A stretch of DNA of 64,000 bases, taken from contig OX637361.1 in NCBI GenBank assembly GCA_951799405.1, forward strand, positions 7,463,156-7,527,155, written 5' to 3'. Shown piece by piece: positions 34,222 through 45,852 of this stretch (position 1 is the first letter of the stretch; the number at the start of each line of letters is the position of its first letter). The stretch comes from Agapetus fuscipes. Lineage: Eukaryota; Arthropoda; Insecta; Trichoptera; Glossosomatidae. Position numbers and translations under genes: made by a program. The notes below the pieces were generated by a model, which saw nothing but the letters and a program-made list of their open reading frames with translations, ran no database searches and had not been told where the DNA came from.

Positions 34222-34570
34222 TAGAAAGCAGGTAAATAATGTGGAGTATCCCTTCTTACAAGTCTCTGCCTGGTAGTGGATGAGGTAATTTCTTGAAATT
34301 TTGGGCCTCTTTGAAGAGGCGGCATCCAGAAAGCTCCCGGTTAGGATCACCAAAACCTGCAGAAAAGACATGCACTCGATGCCGGACACCTCCCCAAACA
34401 TGTTTCCGCTTGGTAGTGGATGACGTTTTTTTTTATCGTTTTTTGGGCCTCTTTGAAGAAGCCGCATCCAAAGGCTCCAGGATAGGAAAAGGCAGACCTG
34501 TAAAAAAATCATGTACCTACTCGATGCAAACTACCTGCCTGAACATGTCTCTGCCTTTTAGTGGATAAGG
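34222..34570 (-). repeat. Family E repeat, copy 2
   Basis: Inverted relative to copy 1, with the same subunits (three visible) and the same conserved frame. It ends with a shared flank, AAAGCAGGTAAATAATGTGG. Confidence 0.6.
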
Positions 34571-35232
34571 TAAGGTGTCAAGTGTCATAATTACGGCTGG
34601 CTCAGCCGGGTTGAAACTATTGGCATGCATGTTGAACTCAGTTTCACGAAAGTAGTTTCGATATATATACCTATATATTATATGCGAAAGTTATTTTGTG
34701 AGTCACGAAATCCACAGTATCGCAGTGACCAATCATGTGACAGCATCAAAGCTTTATTTTTCTATGTTCAATTTAAGTAGTTAAAGAGATAATTTTATAT
34801 AAACTTAAAAAAAGTCTATCAAGAAAAATCGACATCACTAGTTTCATGTCGCATCTACACTACGAAATTAGTTGCATTCACTAATTTCACCAAAAAATCG
34901 CGCAGGGCACGAAACTCATTTTCTTTCATGAAATGATTGCATGCATTATGAAAATATTAAATTACACTTGAAACTGTTGATAAAACTAATGTCGCGAAAC
35001 TACTTTCAACCCACTAGTTTCGTAATGTGAAAAAAATATTTGAATTTACCGCTCTGTTGCTCTCTTTGAAAAGTTGCACATGCGCATTGAAATACCTGCG
35101 CGCGCAACACTTCACAAAACTTTCTTGGATTTTCGCCAGGTTTCATTCCGTACTTTACCTTGTGTCTAGTGAAATTCAGAACATTTTTAATTTCAACATA
35201 TTGTCCTTGTTTCACCTCGATTCACCTGTAAA

Positions 35233-35285
35233 ATGTCTCTATTTGGATCCATGATGAACGATTTCGACGAGGATCCATTCTTCGG
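35233..35285 (+). CDS. Mlf: Mlf exon 1 (residues 1-17 plus two bases)
   Basis: ATG in good context (AAAATGTC). Encodes [17 protein letters not shown] and GG of Gly18. Strong donor GTAAGT at 35286. The Met-Ser-Leu-Phe-Gly start is typical of insect Mlf. Confidence 0.9.
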
Positions 35286-38200
35286 GTAAGTAGGATGGTT
35301 TTCACGTGTATTTTTGACTAGTTTGTAAAGTGACGTTTGCTTTTCACACGATGTGTTTTAGCATCATGTTTGTTTTCACCAATTTAGTGTGTTTCCTAAT
35401 ATGGTAATTAATTTTTGTAATTTCATATATTGTGCCTGTTTTTCAGTGCTCATATGCGGCAAATGCGTCACATGAATAACATGATGAATTCCTTGTTTTC
35501 TGACCCGTTTGGCATGATGGGAATGGCTGGACCCATGTCCCTTATGGAAGTCCACCACCCTCGCAACTCCATGATGCCCTACATGCCACAGATGAACATG
35601 AACCGACTCCTGACAGGTAATTTAAACATGTAATATCTTCTGTGAACACAAATAAATCAGTTATTATGACAAAATAGTCCTTGGATAAATTGACTTATGT
35701 TTTGTAGTTCAAGTGCATTGATAATGGACTCAGCACAAGTTTGAATTTAGAATTGGAAAGGTTTCATGCATCGATCAAAATAAAGTATAATATACATGGG
35801 TTACTTCAGCTTCTTCCCATAGTAATGCACATTCCATGGAACGCATGTAGGTAAGTAGATGGACAATGAAAAAAAAGAGACCCAACGTATCAGCGTCAAA
35901 TGTCAACAATCAAATAATAATGAGGTCCGCATATGAATTGACAAATACAAAGTTGTTTCATCACACGGCCGTGCTGCTAGGGAAAAGGCATACAAAGATT
36001 TTGTTATTGGTTGTTTAGGAACAGTGACATTCGCTTGCCGAGAAAAAAGTTAAAAATTAAAAATTATGCTTTGTCTATTTTTCGTCTAAACGTCGAGAAT
36101 GATGTAAGTTCTCTCTAAACGGTTCGTTAAATATCCGATTTAAATTGTCTATTTTTGTTTGACAGTTCTCCCAAGTCTTGCCTTACTGACTAAGACAAGG
36201 GTCGTCAACCTTTTTAGTCGGAAAAGCCAACAATTACCATTTACAAATTTCAAAGTGTGTAAAGAGCCACTAATGTTTTCTTGCCAACAATAAATAGCGT
36301 CGGGGGGGAAAGCGAGTAAAAGTGGCTGAGAGACAGAATCGGTGCCTAATCCTAATTAATCGATTTAGAACAATTTTTGCGTTTTTCGATAAGAAGCGTA
36401 AAGGAACTAAAGAGCCGCAACTTCATACCCAAAGAGCCGCATGTGGCCCGCAGGTTGCCGACACCTGGACTAAGACATTGTCTTTTTGGTACATGTCGTT
36501 TGACATATTTAGCTATGTCACTGTAGAAACGTTGAGAATAATGTAATTTCTCCCATAAGGGTTCGTCTATTATCCGAAAAGTAGAAGTAGACTATGGTGT
36601 AAGGATGTTGATATTGTTGCAGGTGGCCTTGACAACGGCCTGATGAATGGCTCCTGCAACTCCTTCAGCAGCAGCACAGTCGTCATGTCCAACCTGGATG
36701 GGAGGCCACAGGTCTGCACCAATCTATAACCTATAATCGATGTTGCAAAGATATATTACATTTAAGATTAATGTAAAATGCACTCCCAGAATTCACATGC
36801 TTGTGGCTCTGAAGCCAGGAAATTTTTTCTTAAAGTCGAACCTTTTTTGTTGTTTCCATATTCAAATTCTATTCCTTGTTCCTAGTTCCTTGACTTATAG
36901 GTTGGTATGCGGCTGGACCACCCATGCTGTATAAAACGGTTCACTTTGCCAATATCACCCCTGTTTCAGGGACGAACGCAAGAGTATCAGGGTGTATGCC
37001 CATTTAAGATTTGGGTTTTTATGTTGTAGGTTCACATGCGGTATGTGCAAGCGCGAACTTGTACGTGTCTGCTTGTGAGAATGTATATTATGTGAATCTC
37101 CAATGTAACATATCTTTGCAGTTTAGATTATATAGATTAGATTAGAGATTCATATTGAAATTTTCCTATGTTATTTATTTTCCCTACATACTTATTAAAT
37201 CGTTTTGTTACTAGACACATATAAGTTGGCGCTTGCACATGCTCCACGTGAACTTTCAACATAAAACCCAATCTCAAATGAACATAAGCTCTGCAACATA
37301 CACAATGTATGCTTCATAACAAACATATGTGTTTTTCTTTTACCACATTTGCAATCAGTTGTGGCGTGGCAGAATTGTCCATGATCAAGCTGTCTGTGGA
37401 CGATTTATCTGTGACCGATTTGTCGGTGGAACCAGAAAATATATGAATATGTTTTGGGTGTATTAATTTTAATCCTAATTTTTATAATCTAGCCGGGAGT
37501 AAATATCCTATCCTGAGATGTTTGTTCTGTGACCTTGTATTGTGTTTACACCCTGCAGGTATACAGCGCCACCAGCAGCACCAAGGTGGGGCCTGGAGGC
37601 ATCAAGGAGACTCGCAGCACTGTGCAAGACTCCCGCACTGGGACCAAGAAGATGTCCATAGGTATAACATTGTTTCACCATATTCTATTTCTCATCTACT
37701 GCTTTAATGTATGAACAAATCTAGAATTGGTCTCTCATGGCATTTGCTTTCAATTCCTCTTGTCTCCATCAGTCAAAATGAAAATAAATAAAATATTAGG
37801 ATAATTTTTTTCACTTCTCAGGAGCCCTCTGCCAGTTTACTGTGTAACTCTGTCGCCATTCCGCTTGGGGTGGCCAGAGCCTCTGCAGAGCTGCTCCATT
37901 TTTCCCTATCCTTACAATATACCTCTTTCAATTCATTCATATCCATAACCTTTTTCATGCATTTCCTTCTTTTATGCTCACTTTGTATACCCAGTAAACC
38001 CCATTCTTTCACAATCTCCTCAATCTGATTACAACATACTTTTCTCGGTCGTCCCTTGCTTGGTGGTTGCTATTGAAACGCCAGTTACTCAAACCAGACC
38101 CAGTTGCTGTAAGGCTGGACTTTGGGTAACTGGTCTTTGATAGTTGCATGAATTTTTTAACCCATCGAAGAGCATATTTGAAATTGTTTTGTTTGTCTCA

Positions 38201-41200
38201 TACTCAGTTTCAAAAGAATGGTTAATAAATGTCGCTGTATTTCCATATAACTCGTATGTAAGGTGAATTAATTGTCATTCTTATATCCTGAGTAACCTAA
38301 TTTTTATCAATATCACATCATCACGCTGAAAAAACGCATCGTAGATTTGGGCGAATTTTTTGGAAGCTCTCCTACTCCGACCATGGCAACACATCCTTGA
38401 AAGATATTCTTGTATCGGCCGTGTAAGTCTGAAACTCCTATGCAAGATAAAATTATGTTCATTAATAATAATAATATTAGGATGATTTATTTGGTGAGCG
38501 CTGATTTTGTGTATATCACACCTCAAGAGCCCTCTGCGAGCTTGGTCGTCGCTGTAGAAAGCGTCAATTCTCAAGCTAGACCCAGTTGCTGTAAGGCTGG
38601 ATGGACCTATATTGCCCGGTCTTTGGTAAAGGTATATTAATTTTTCACCCAGCAAAGAGCATATTTGAAAATATAAATGGGATATTTTTTGTGCTCCGCC
38701 AGGATTTGAACCCACAACCCTCCATTTACGAGTCAGAAGTGTTAACCACTAGACTACGCACCGGTTCATTGTTGTGTTGGGTTGGTTTCAGGGCACCACA
38801 TCCATGACAGAGCTCATGTGATTGAGCGGGAACAGAACACCCGGTCTGGGGACCTGGAGGAGAGGCAGGAGTATATCAACATTGAGGAGGAGGAAGCCGA
38901 TGAGTTCAACAGGTATGATTTGTACAATATTCCCGATATTGCAGAGGATTTTTTAATGAGGAAGTTCAACAAAGCCATAAAAACAATTGCTGAGGAATTA
39001 AGAAATGATAATTGCTGGCATCTGTGATATTTGAAAGTCAATGTTTGTATCAAACTGTTGATACCTGGGTAAAATTATGCTTTGAGCTGTAAACCTTCTA
39101 CGTCTTTGCATGCTAGATCTATTGATCTGTTGTCTCGAAAGTTCCTTCCTGTGACACTGAAGACTAGCTGTCCCTGCAGCTCTTACAGGGTCTGCTTAGT
39201 GGGCGCGGACCTATTGCCAGTTCTTTAGCAGCAACTTTTGCTATCCAGTCTGCATCCAGAAGCATCTCCTCTTCCTACTCTATCCTCAGTCTTACACATG
39301 TTTTGGATATCTGTGTGTTTTTATTCTGTCCGTGTCTCTGGCAATGGCTTGGCTCAGAGAGTTTTCATCGCTGACATTCTTAGCAGAGACATTGTTTGCA
39401 TTGTGGCTACTTTAGTTTCAACACTAAACTTCATTATTGGGTCATTCGTAAAGCCGTGTCTTGTTAATGAATATTTTACTCTATTCGCATGCATTCATTT
39501 TTTCATACAGTGTTTTCCAGACAGCTATTGCAGATGCTTTATTGCTGTGTTCTTTTACTTTGTTGCACGGGTTATGTATTTCTACTCCCGGGATATTTAA
39601 ATTGACCTACACTGTTGACCTAATGTCAGCAATATAATAAATGAAATAACACTTTTGACATACTAGTTCCCATAAGCTGAATGAGTAGAAATCGTAGTAG
39701 AACAAGATGTATGAAGACCCAGGCTGACGAGGGATGCATACAGGCGGCTAGATGTTACCTGACCACAAAACTTAAAAGGTGTTATTTGTTTCCAGGGAAT
39801 TTGAGATACGCTCGGGAGGTGCATCAGGTGGGGGTCGCAGGCGCCTGCCTCCCTCTCCCCGCCCCCCTGCACCTCTGCTGGCCATAGCCGCGCCCCCCAC
39901 CTCCTCCCACCACACACACCCAGCTCACCACGCCAACAGGTCAGGAGCTCCACATACACCACCACTATTAGAATAGTCTACCTAGATATCTGCACAAGAC
40001 AGTGAGATTTCATTCCCCATTCACTCTATGGTCTACCAGAGAAGTCTACCTGCGCAGGCGACCACGGCAAGATCGAAAATCAATTCTTTGGAATGACCAA
40101 GTACAGAGTATCTGCGCGTGTGTGTATGTACTCTAGTCGCCTGTGCAGGTAAAACACTCTGGTATACCGTAGCATGTGTGGCCAGAATGAGAGTGGTAAA
40201 ATGTATAGAGAGCCTTTTGCATTGCTCTTATTCGTCGATTTTAAATCTAATCTAAGTTGCAAAGATATTGCCACCTCAAAGGTAAAACTAAAAGTGGTGA
40301 TTCACTGATTTGAGAAATTGTGAATAAAACATTTTATTGGGGGTAACTTCTCATAGTAAGTGAACTAATTACAAGGAAGTGCTCATGAAAAACTTCTAAA
40401 TTACAGGATTTTCACATATTTTTTTTGTGTTTTCTCTCGTAGAAAATAGGAAAATGTGCATTTTTCTGAAAAGCCCATGTTAGCGTAATATGACAATTAT
40501 TCAGTTTTACCTTTTAGGTATGGATACATTACATTTATCGTCAAATAATGCAATTGGTCATCTCTTTTCCTATTACCACACTGGAAAGCACAATCTATTT
40601 ATTTATTTTAGCTAGAAGTTGATCACATGGCATGTCTTTAGAGACTTATATTGACATCTTGGTATCTGGCAAATTCTCCATTGTAGATGGGACATCTCCC
40701 TTATCGAGTAGTGCATGAGGTTTGCTCATCTCTTATTTGACAGATACTGAGATATTCTACAGTCTTATGTTTATTCACACATATTTTCAATGCACTAGTT
40801 GGAATGCTGCCCCTTGGATATGTTGCACTTTCATAAGCGTTTATGCAAATCTAGTATCATATTTTAAATTAGTAATTTATTAGCATTCATTATTATATTT
40901 ACTTATTTGAATGTAATTTTATATTTACTCTTTATTGCTTTTTCATGTTTTCATGCCAATGACAATATCACAGGGATTCATCAAATCTCCCCAATGTGTG
41001 TGTTTGGAAAGCGCGTTTGTAGTTTCTCAAGCTGCCGCCTTTTTACACAATGCGGTCCACTGCTAGATTGGAAGTCGCGTAGTGTATAGGGAAGTATCCA
41101 AGCTTTCATACGAGCCGCCGCAGTTTGGTCGGCGATCCCATACATTTTGCGCTCAGATCCAAACCAAGGGAAAAGCGGCCAACAGTTAACATTGTAACAT

Positions 41201-44200
41201 AATATGTTAAAGTTGACATTATACTCCTAAAGATTTGCTTTGGTGAACATCTACAGCTGCCTCTATCTTAATTTGACTGTTGGCTGATTTGAAATGGGCT
41301 CTGATCGTTTACAAACAAGCAGTAACTCCAGCCGATAGCCTAGATGGTACAGAAATTTATTGGTTAAAGGCTGGCCCGCTTAAAGATCCACAAACTAAAC
41401 GGACAATGCGGCATGAAGTTGTATGTTGAAAATGTGCAGCTTGCATGCGTTTTTCTAGCATCAATTATCGGTCGGGTTTCTAGGACTCGTGATCAAAGAG
41501 TTCCATTTCCAGCGGAGTACAAAAGAAAATCATTTCGTTTTCAAAAAATGCTCGTCGCTGGGTTGAAAACTTCAAATGCTTTTACCAAAGACCGGTCAAC
41601 AAAGGTCCATTCAGCCTTACAGCTACTGGGTTTTGTTTGATTGGCGCTTTCTACAGCGACAACAAGTGATTCACACAAAAACAGCGCTCGTCAAATAAAT
41701 CATCTATAATCTAAGCTGCAAAGATATGTTAACATTTAAGGCTTATATTAAATGCATGCCCACAGACAGGCACATGTAGGTTCACGCCTACATTTTCTGC
41801 ATGTGTGCATACAAATAAAACCTCACATGGATATAAACCTTGCAACTCCTGCCGCCTTTCCCTGAAACCGGGGTGGCATTGGCAAAAGTGAACCAATTTT
41901 TACAGCACGGGGGGTCAGCCTCATACCAACCTATCAGTCAGGCACGTGCATAGGGTATAGGCAAATACATTTCAGAATTAATATTTTCTCCCATTACTTT
42001 AAAATAAATCATTTGAAATTGACTGAAATGCTAACAATCTACAATGCTGGAATGCTCCAATCGAACATACAGTAAATTTTAATTTCAAATCTGAATATTT
42101 AGTTTACCTAAATGTTTTTTACCAAAATATATTGAATACCTATTAGGCGCATGTGCCTGTATGAGATGCAATCCCCTGCTATCAGTCAAGGAGCTGCCTC
42201 TTGCAATCCCAATATTTATTTACTTATTTTTTAATGTATTACATTGGTAGCGTTGGATGCTTTGTGCAAGCTATCTGCCAGAATGGCCTGAGTTGTGATA
42301 TTGTCATTGGCGGAGCAGCCGTGGTCTGGAGTGGTGTGTAGTTAGTGAGTAGGGTGTTGTGTTGTGTAGTGCTGGGCACAGGCGGGCGGGAAGCAGGAGC
42401 GCTGCGGGGTCCCGGCGCCCCCTCAGGCCTCCCACCTCCGTCCTCACCTCACCCCCCACCAGGTAACTTATAATCTATCAACTATTCTCACCCGGTGCGT
42501 GGACATCTCTCCGACTGCAGTCAGACAAGCAATCAATCATTTTATTAAATAAATGTGGAAGAGCATGGGATACCTACAGGGTTTTTAAAAATAAATTATT
42601 AAAACGGAATGCAATTAACTAACATGTTTTTGCCTGGTCAGAAATAGATATTTACGTCATCAATTAGTAACTCATCAAATTTTATTTTGAATGATTTATT
42701 AATTAATAATTTCTCAGTGACATCTGTTGAACCAGGGTCAAAGTTATCTTCAATAGGACACGACAGGATTTGAACTTGCGCTGGTTTCAAAAACGCTAAT
42801 TCAAATGCCAATGCCTTACCTTTAGACCATTTAATCGGCATTGATCATTGTATGAAATAAACCAATGTGAACGAGAATGGGATACAGATTAGAGATGATG
42901 ATTTTTGAGCCGTTTTGTGATGTGGGGCCTTATCTTCCTCTTTAGGTTCTAACAAGCGTTTTGCCCTCGGAAATCTGGTCGCAACCGAGGTCACCGAATG
43001 ATTATTTTCTGTGAGGGTTGATTCACAAGGGTCTCTGCTCCATTTTTTCTGCCGATGGGAGTGGTGGTCCCTTTCAATGAGAACCGTTGGGACTATCAAA
43101 TGTCTGAATTAATTGCTAATCCAGCAGCAGAACTACAATAGATCATATCTTGTCTGAACTACACTTTATGTGGGAACAATTCGAAAAATAATGTACGCAA
43201 GACAATAGTTTTGATTTCTATTACCCTTAAATGATCACACTGCCATCTTGCTGATTAAACAAATTATGTTTATGTAATGTTTTGTATTGAATGTCTCACT
43301 GTTGATGCTTTGTATACTTGTGCATGCCATCTCTGTTTCACTTTACTTCACTATTATTTGTAAAGCATGTTCTATCTGTACTTAGTTCCAGATTGTATAG
43401 CAGGAGGAGATACAACTATTAAGCTACTGTTGGTTGTGAGTTCTATCTGTATTCTATGGGCTGAGGTTTATTCCACTAAGCTTCTGTGTAGAGATATTAC
43501 TCTGTTTAAGTACAACTGGCTAACTTTGCTTTTTGTATGTGCTTGATATATCTTTCGTTAACAGCAATTTGATTAAAACATGTATGTTTCATCTTTTAAA
43601 GTGTTAATTTAATAAATTAATGTGTATTCGTGAAGTCTTATTAACAGCGGAGAAAATCCCTTTTCAATTGATTATTAGGTTGATTACTCCATGCTTATAT
43701 TACAAAATTAATCAAATAAATACAGACTGTACTATTTAATCTATAATCCAAGTCGCAAAGATGTATTAACTAAGGCTTTTATTTAATGTACGCTCACAGG
43801 CAGGTACGTGTAAGTGCGCTTTTAGTCTCATACCAATCTATTATTCAAGGAACACTCTGTAACCAAATAAATATAACTTGTACCCTAAAACCAAATAAAG
43901 ATAACTTGGTCCATCGTATAGCTCAGTTGATAGATATGTTGCCTTCCATGCCAGAAAGTTAAGGTTTAATCCCCACCAAGATTGTCAGAAATGATTTCCC
44001 GTTTTTAGCTCAAAATCAAAATATTGCAATGGTTTACTAAGCCTTCACAAGATATTATAAGAACCAGCCTTCTCGGGATCTGAAAAACCCTCACTTAAAG
44101 TGAAATGGTTGGCATAAGTCCGACCCTTACCTGTCAAAATAAATAGGTTCCACTAGTCACGTGCAACCTCTTCAACAGATTAAACTATGAAATTGGCGCA

Positions 44201-44726
44201 AATTAACCAATAGGATGATCTCCAAAAGATAAAAACAAACTAATGTTATAATTTTAGTTGTGTTCACTTTTAATTAAACTGCAATGATTTATTGTAAAAT
44301 AATTGGTTCACGATTTACAACAATTGATTTCTATTTCTTCCTTTCGACTTCATGACTCAATGTTTTAATCGACACCTCCCCTGCACACAATTTCGGCCTA
44401 CATTTATATACATTCATACGGACATTTCTCTCGACTGTTCTTGATTTCTCGAGCATAGTGGATGATTACAGAGCGTTGTTCTACCAGCATGATTAGAATC
44501 ACGTATGCACTAATACTCGTAACACTATGAAATATAGGTAATTTTTTATGCTTGTAAAAGAAATCCTTAATTCTATTCCCTTGTAGCTTACTTAATTGTT
44601 GCGGTAACTTATGAATGTTTACGTTGCAGTGGTGGTGTGGGGGTGCGCCACACATATGGCTCCTCTCACCCCCAGCGCTCCAAGCAGAGACCCTCCAAGA
44701 GTCACCAGCACGCCCCGGATTACTGA
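35233..44726 (+). CDS. Mlf: Myeloid leukemia factor (Mlf) gene, 7-8 coding exons
   Basis: Mlf proteins are conserved nucleocytoplasmic adaptors; in Drosophila Mlf stabilises RUNX transcription factors with a DnaJ chaperone. Exons 35233-35285, 35447-35616, 36623-36711, 37559-37661, 38792-38912, 39796-39939, optional 42382-42462, and 44630-44726 join in frame. The product has a Met-rich N-terminus ([18 protein letters not shown], then many Met to residue about 71), a Ser-rich stretch (SFSSS), the Mlf core [19 protein letters not shown] / [17 protein letters not shown] / RAHVIEREQ (about residues 105-150), the acidic [11 protein letters not shown] segment, and a Pro/Ala/His-rich tail. Length is 258 residues without the optional exon and 285 with it, near the size of fly Mlf. 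Introns contain hAT, LINE-B, LINE-C and SINE insertions. Confidence 0.93.
35447..35616 (+). CDS. Mlf: Mlf exon 2 (residues 18-74)
   Basis: Met-rich exon ([17 protein letters not shown]...) after acceptor TTTTTCAG. Ends ACAG before GTAATT, phase 1. Confidence 0.92.
36196..36467. mobile_element. hAT-type MITE, 272 bp, in Mlf intron 2
   Basis: Starts CAAGGGTCGTCAACCTTTTT and ends GCAGGTTGCCGACACCTG. Flanked on both sides by a perfect 8-bp duplication GACTAAGA (36188-36195 and 36468-36475). Confidence 0.85.
36623..36711 (+). CDS. Mlf: Mlf exon 3 (residues 75-104)
   Basis: Encodes [18 protein letters not shown] then [11 protein letters not shown], matching the Ser-rich and DGRPQ region of Mlf. 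It is missed by ORF-length criteria. Acceptor TTGTTGCAG; donor GTCTGC is weak, but the join to exon 4 is in phase 0 and restores RPQ-VYSAT. Confidence 0.9.
36886..37146 (+). mobile_element. LINE-C 3' end copy (Mlf intron 3)
   Basis: Full 250-base end in Mlf sense orientation, tail TTAGATTATATAGATTAGAT. Confidence 0.8.
37213..37303 (-). mobile_element. LINE-C 3' end fragment (Mlf intron 3)
   Basis: Antisense piece covering the AGACACATATAAGTTGGCGC to ATGAACATAAGCTCTGCAA part, 65 bases after a sense copy. Confidence 0.6.
37559..37661 (+). CDS. Mlf: Mlf exon 4 (residues 105-138)
   Basis: Most conserved part of the Mlf core ([32 protein letters not shown]). Acceptor ACACCCTGCAG, donor GTATAA, phase 1. 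Confidence 0.95.
37816..38062 (-). mobile_element. LINE-B-related 3' fragment in Mlf intron 4
   Basis: Minus-strand frame with [20 protein letters not shown] and [18 protein letters not shown], a diverged relative of the LINE-B C-terminus, ending near the ...CACAGTAAACTGG tail. Confidence 0.7.
38063..38190 (-). mobile_element. SINE1 body fragment (Mlf intron 4)
   Basis: Contains AACCAGACCCAGTTGCTGTA and CATCGAAGAGCATATTTGAA, directly after the LINE-B fragment. Confidence 0.6.
38310..38445 (+). repeat. Family D single arm (Mlf intron 4)
   Basis: CACGCTGAAAAAACGCATCG, CCGACCATGGCAACACATCC and GGCCGTGTAAGTCTGAAACT match the right arm at 4.3-4.45 kb. Confidence 0.55.
38459..38766 (-). mobile_element. 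SINE1, full length, LINE-A tail type (Mlf intron 4)
   Basis: Antisense to Mlf. The (TTA)n tail lies at 38459-38476 and the tRNA-like head at the right edge (GTAGTCTAGTGGTTAACAC on the minus strand). It ends about 25 bases before Mlf exon 5. Confidence 0.85.
38792..38912 (+). CDS. Mlf: Mlf exon 5 (residues 139-179)
   Basis: Encodes [22 protein letters not shown] and [12 protein letters not shown], the second half of the Mlf core. Acceptor GTTGGTTTCAG, donor GTATGA. A SINE ends only about 25 bases before the exon. Confidence 0.95.
39796..39939 (+). CDS. Mlf: Mlf exon 6 (residues 179-226)
   Basis: Starts REFEIRSGG after acceptor TTTCCAG, then a GC-rich Pro/Ala/Ser/His-rich stretch with PLLAIAAPP, as in the tail of insect Mlf. 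The donor is CAG|GTCAGG. If unspliced, the frame continues for 12 more residues to TAG at 39974-39976, giving a 238-residue form. Confidence 0.85.
41320..41706 (+). mobile_element. SINE1, diverged copy (Mlf intron 6)
   Basis: Clear from GCTCGTCGCTGGGTTGAAAA to ACAGCGCTCGTCAAATAAAT. The stretch 41320-41500 contains a decayed tRNA-like head (CCGATAGCCTAGATGGTAC) that may belong to it or to another element. Confidence 0.6.
41704..41943 (-). mobile_element. LINE-C 3' end copy (Mlf intron 6)
   Basis: Antisense copy, tail side first (CTATAATCTAAGCTGCAAAG) and ending ACCAACCTATCAGTCAGG. It abuts the end of a SINE at its left edge. Confidence 0.75.
42382..42462 (+). CDS. Mlf: Candidate optional Mlf exon 7, 81 bases
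   Basis: A GC-rich island in an AT-rich intron, bounded by GGGCACAG and GTAACT. Entry and exit phase equal those of the flanking exons (2 to 2), there is no stop, and the length is a multiple of three, so it can be included or skipped. It would add an Arg/Pro/Ser-rich segment with [19 protein letters not shown]. The acceptor lacks a good pyrimidine tract, so inclusion is uncertain. Confidence 0.55.
42755..42842 (-). mobile_element. tRNA-like SINE head or tRNA pseudogene
   Basis: Minus strand reads TTAAATGGTCTAAAGGTAAG (box A-like) and CAAGTTCAAATCCTGTCGTG (box B-like) about 60 bases apart. Arms do not form a convincing functional tRNA. Confidence 0.4.
43739..43855 (-). mobile_element. LINE-C 3' end copy with internal deletion (Mlf intron 7)
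   Basis: Both ends of the 250-base repeat are present, but the middle (about 130 bases) is missing. Confidence 0.6.
43908..44185 (+). mobile_element. SINE2 copy (Mlf intron 7)
   Basis: Head TATAGCTCAGTTGATAGATA, decayed box B, body AGCCTTCACAAGATATTATA and CCCTTACCTGTCAAAATAAA. More diverged than the 19.5-kb copy. Confidence 0.75.
44630..44726 (+). CDS. Mlf: Mlf terminal exon (C-terminal 32 residues and stop)
   Basis: After acceptor TTACGTTGCAG the phase-2 frame reads [20 protein letters not shown], then [12 protein letters not shown] and TGA: a basic, Ser/His-rich tail in keeping with Mlf C-termini. It follows either exon 6 or exon 7 without changing frame. Confidence 0.8.
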
Positions 44727-44973
44727 ACACCTCCTCCACAACCCTCGACACATCCCTAGCCCACAATTCTATTTATTTCTCTCTCCGACCAATCTATGTT
44801 ATTTGTGTTGATTTAGAGAGTGTTGTTTCAACAATAGCTTATAAATTTTAAACTGAATGAAAAAGTGAAACTAATGAGAATTGTCCAGTCTCAACATATC
44901 TACAGATTATATAGGTAGATAGAAACCGATAAAACATGGATGCGCTTGATCAGCTGTTCAAATGTTCTTCTTA

Positions 44974-44979
44974 AATAAA
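44974..44979 (+). promoter_or_regulatory. Candidate Mlf poly(A) signal
   Basis: AATAAA about 250 bases after the Mlf stop, the first in that direction, followed by a genomic run of 12 A. Confidence 0.5.
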
Positions 44980-45852
44980 CATAGTAAAAAAAAAAATTGG
45001 GTAGCATTTGACAGGGAGATTGGCTAATCGTGTGCGTCCATGTATTATCACATATCTACCTATATGATCAGTCAATATGTCAAAACTGCTCCGACAGGTT
45101 TTTTCTTTTGTTCAGTTTTAAGTTACGCTAGCTAACGGTGAAACAACATACATTTAGTGTAAATGAAATAAATTGTCTGGCGGGGTAAAAGTGACCTAAT
45201 GTCTTAAAACATTTATTCCCCACTTCATCGATAACCTGTTAATAATATTTGGTTTCCCTTTTAACTTCAGACTTATAACAGTTTGAGGGATATTTTATGC
45301 CATGAGAAAATTGCATAGGAAAAGTTATAAAGAATGATTTTGGACACCTAAAACTTGTCCAAAATTCCTTGTCAAATTCATTATGAATCCCACAAAATTC
45401 AAAAAAAAATTGTTGAAAGAGGTTATTAGATTTTGTCCACTGCCTTACTGTCACTTCCTGTGTAAAATGGGTCACATATTCGCATAAGTGTTGGTTGGAT
45501 TTGACGAGTGCAGCATGCATTAATGTGAACAAAAACCATCTGTACAATCTCAAAATTCACAACTCAAAAATTTGTAGGTCACTTTCCCCTTAGTTTCTTG
45601 AGACCACCTATGTGAGATATTTTCTGTGACTCAAGGCAGCCAGTTATTACAGTCATTTGGAATTACTTAACCAACAGACTTGTATAGATTCCGCGTCACA
45701 GATAACCTTGTATGTTTAATGACTATTGCAATAATTTTAAATTGTACGGTTGGACAAGGATCTTTAAGGAATGTTGATGACATCTCTGAACGTACGTGCT
45801 GCTGGGGCCAGTAACTAATAAAATAAATGGGCATCGTCTTGTTTTTCTTTTA

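Noticed and set aside
35376..35558. Minus-strand frame over Mlf exon 2
   Set aside because: His-rich because it is antisense to the Met-rich (ATG/CAT) exon.
38913..39027. Read-through of Mlf exon 5 as a C-terminus
   Set aside because: The donor GTATGA and the exact join to exon 6 ([10 protein letters not shown], as in Mlf) make read-through an intron artefact.
39238..39600. 120-codon frame in Mlf intron 5
   Set aside because: No ATG at its start, hydrophobic and Cys/Phe-rich from T-rich DNA, no recognisable motif, no splice support.
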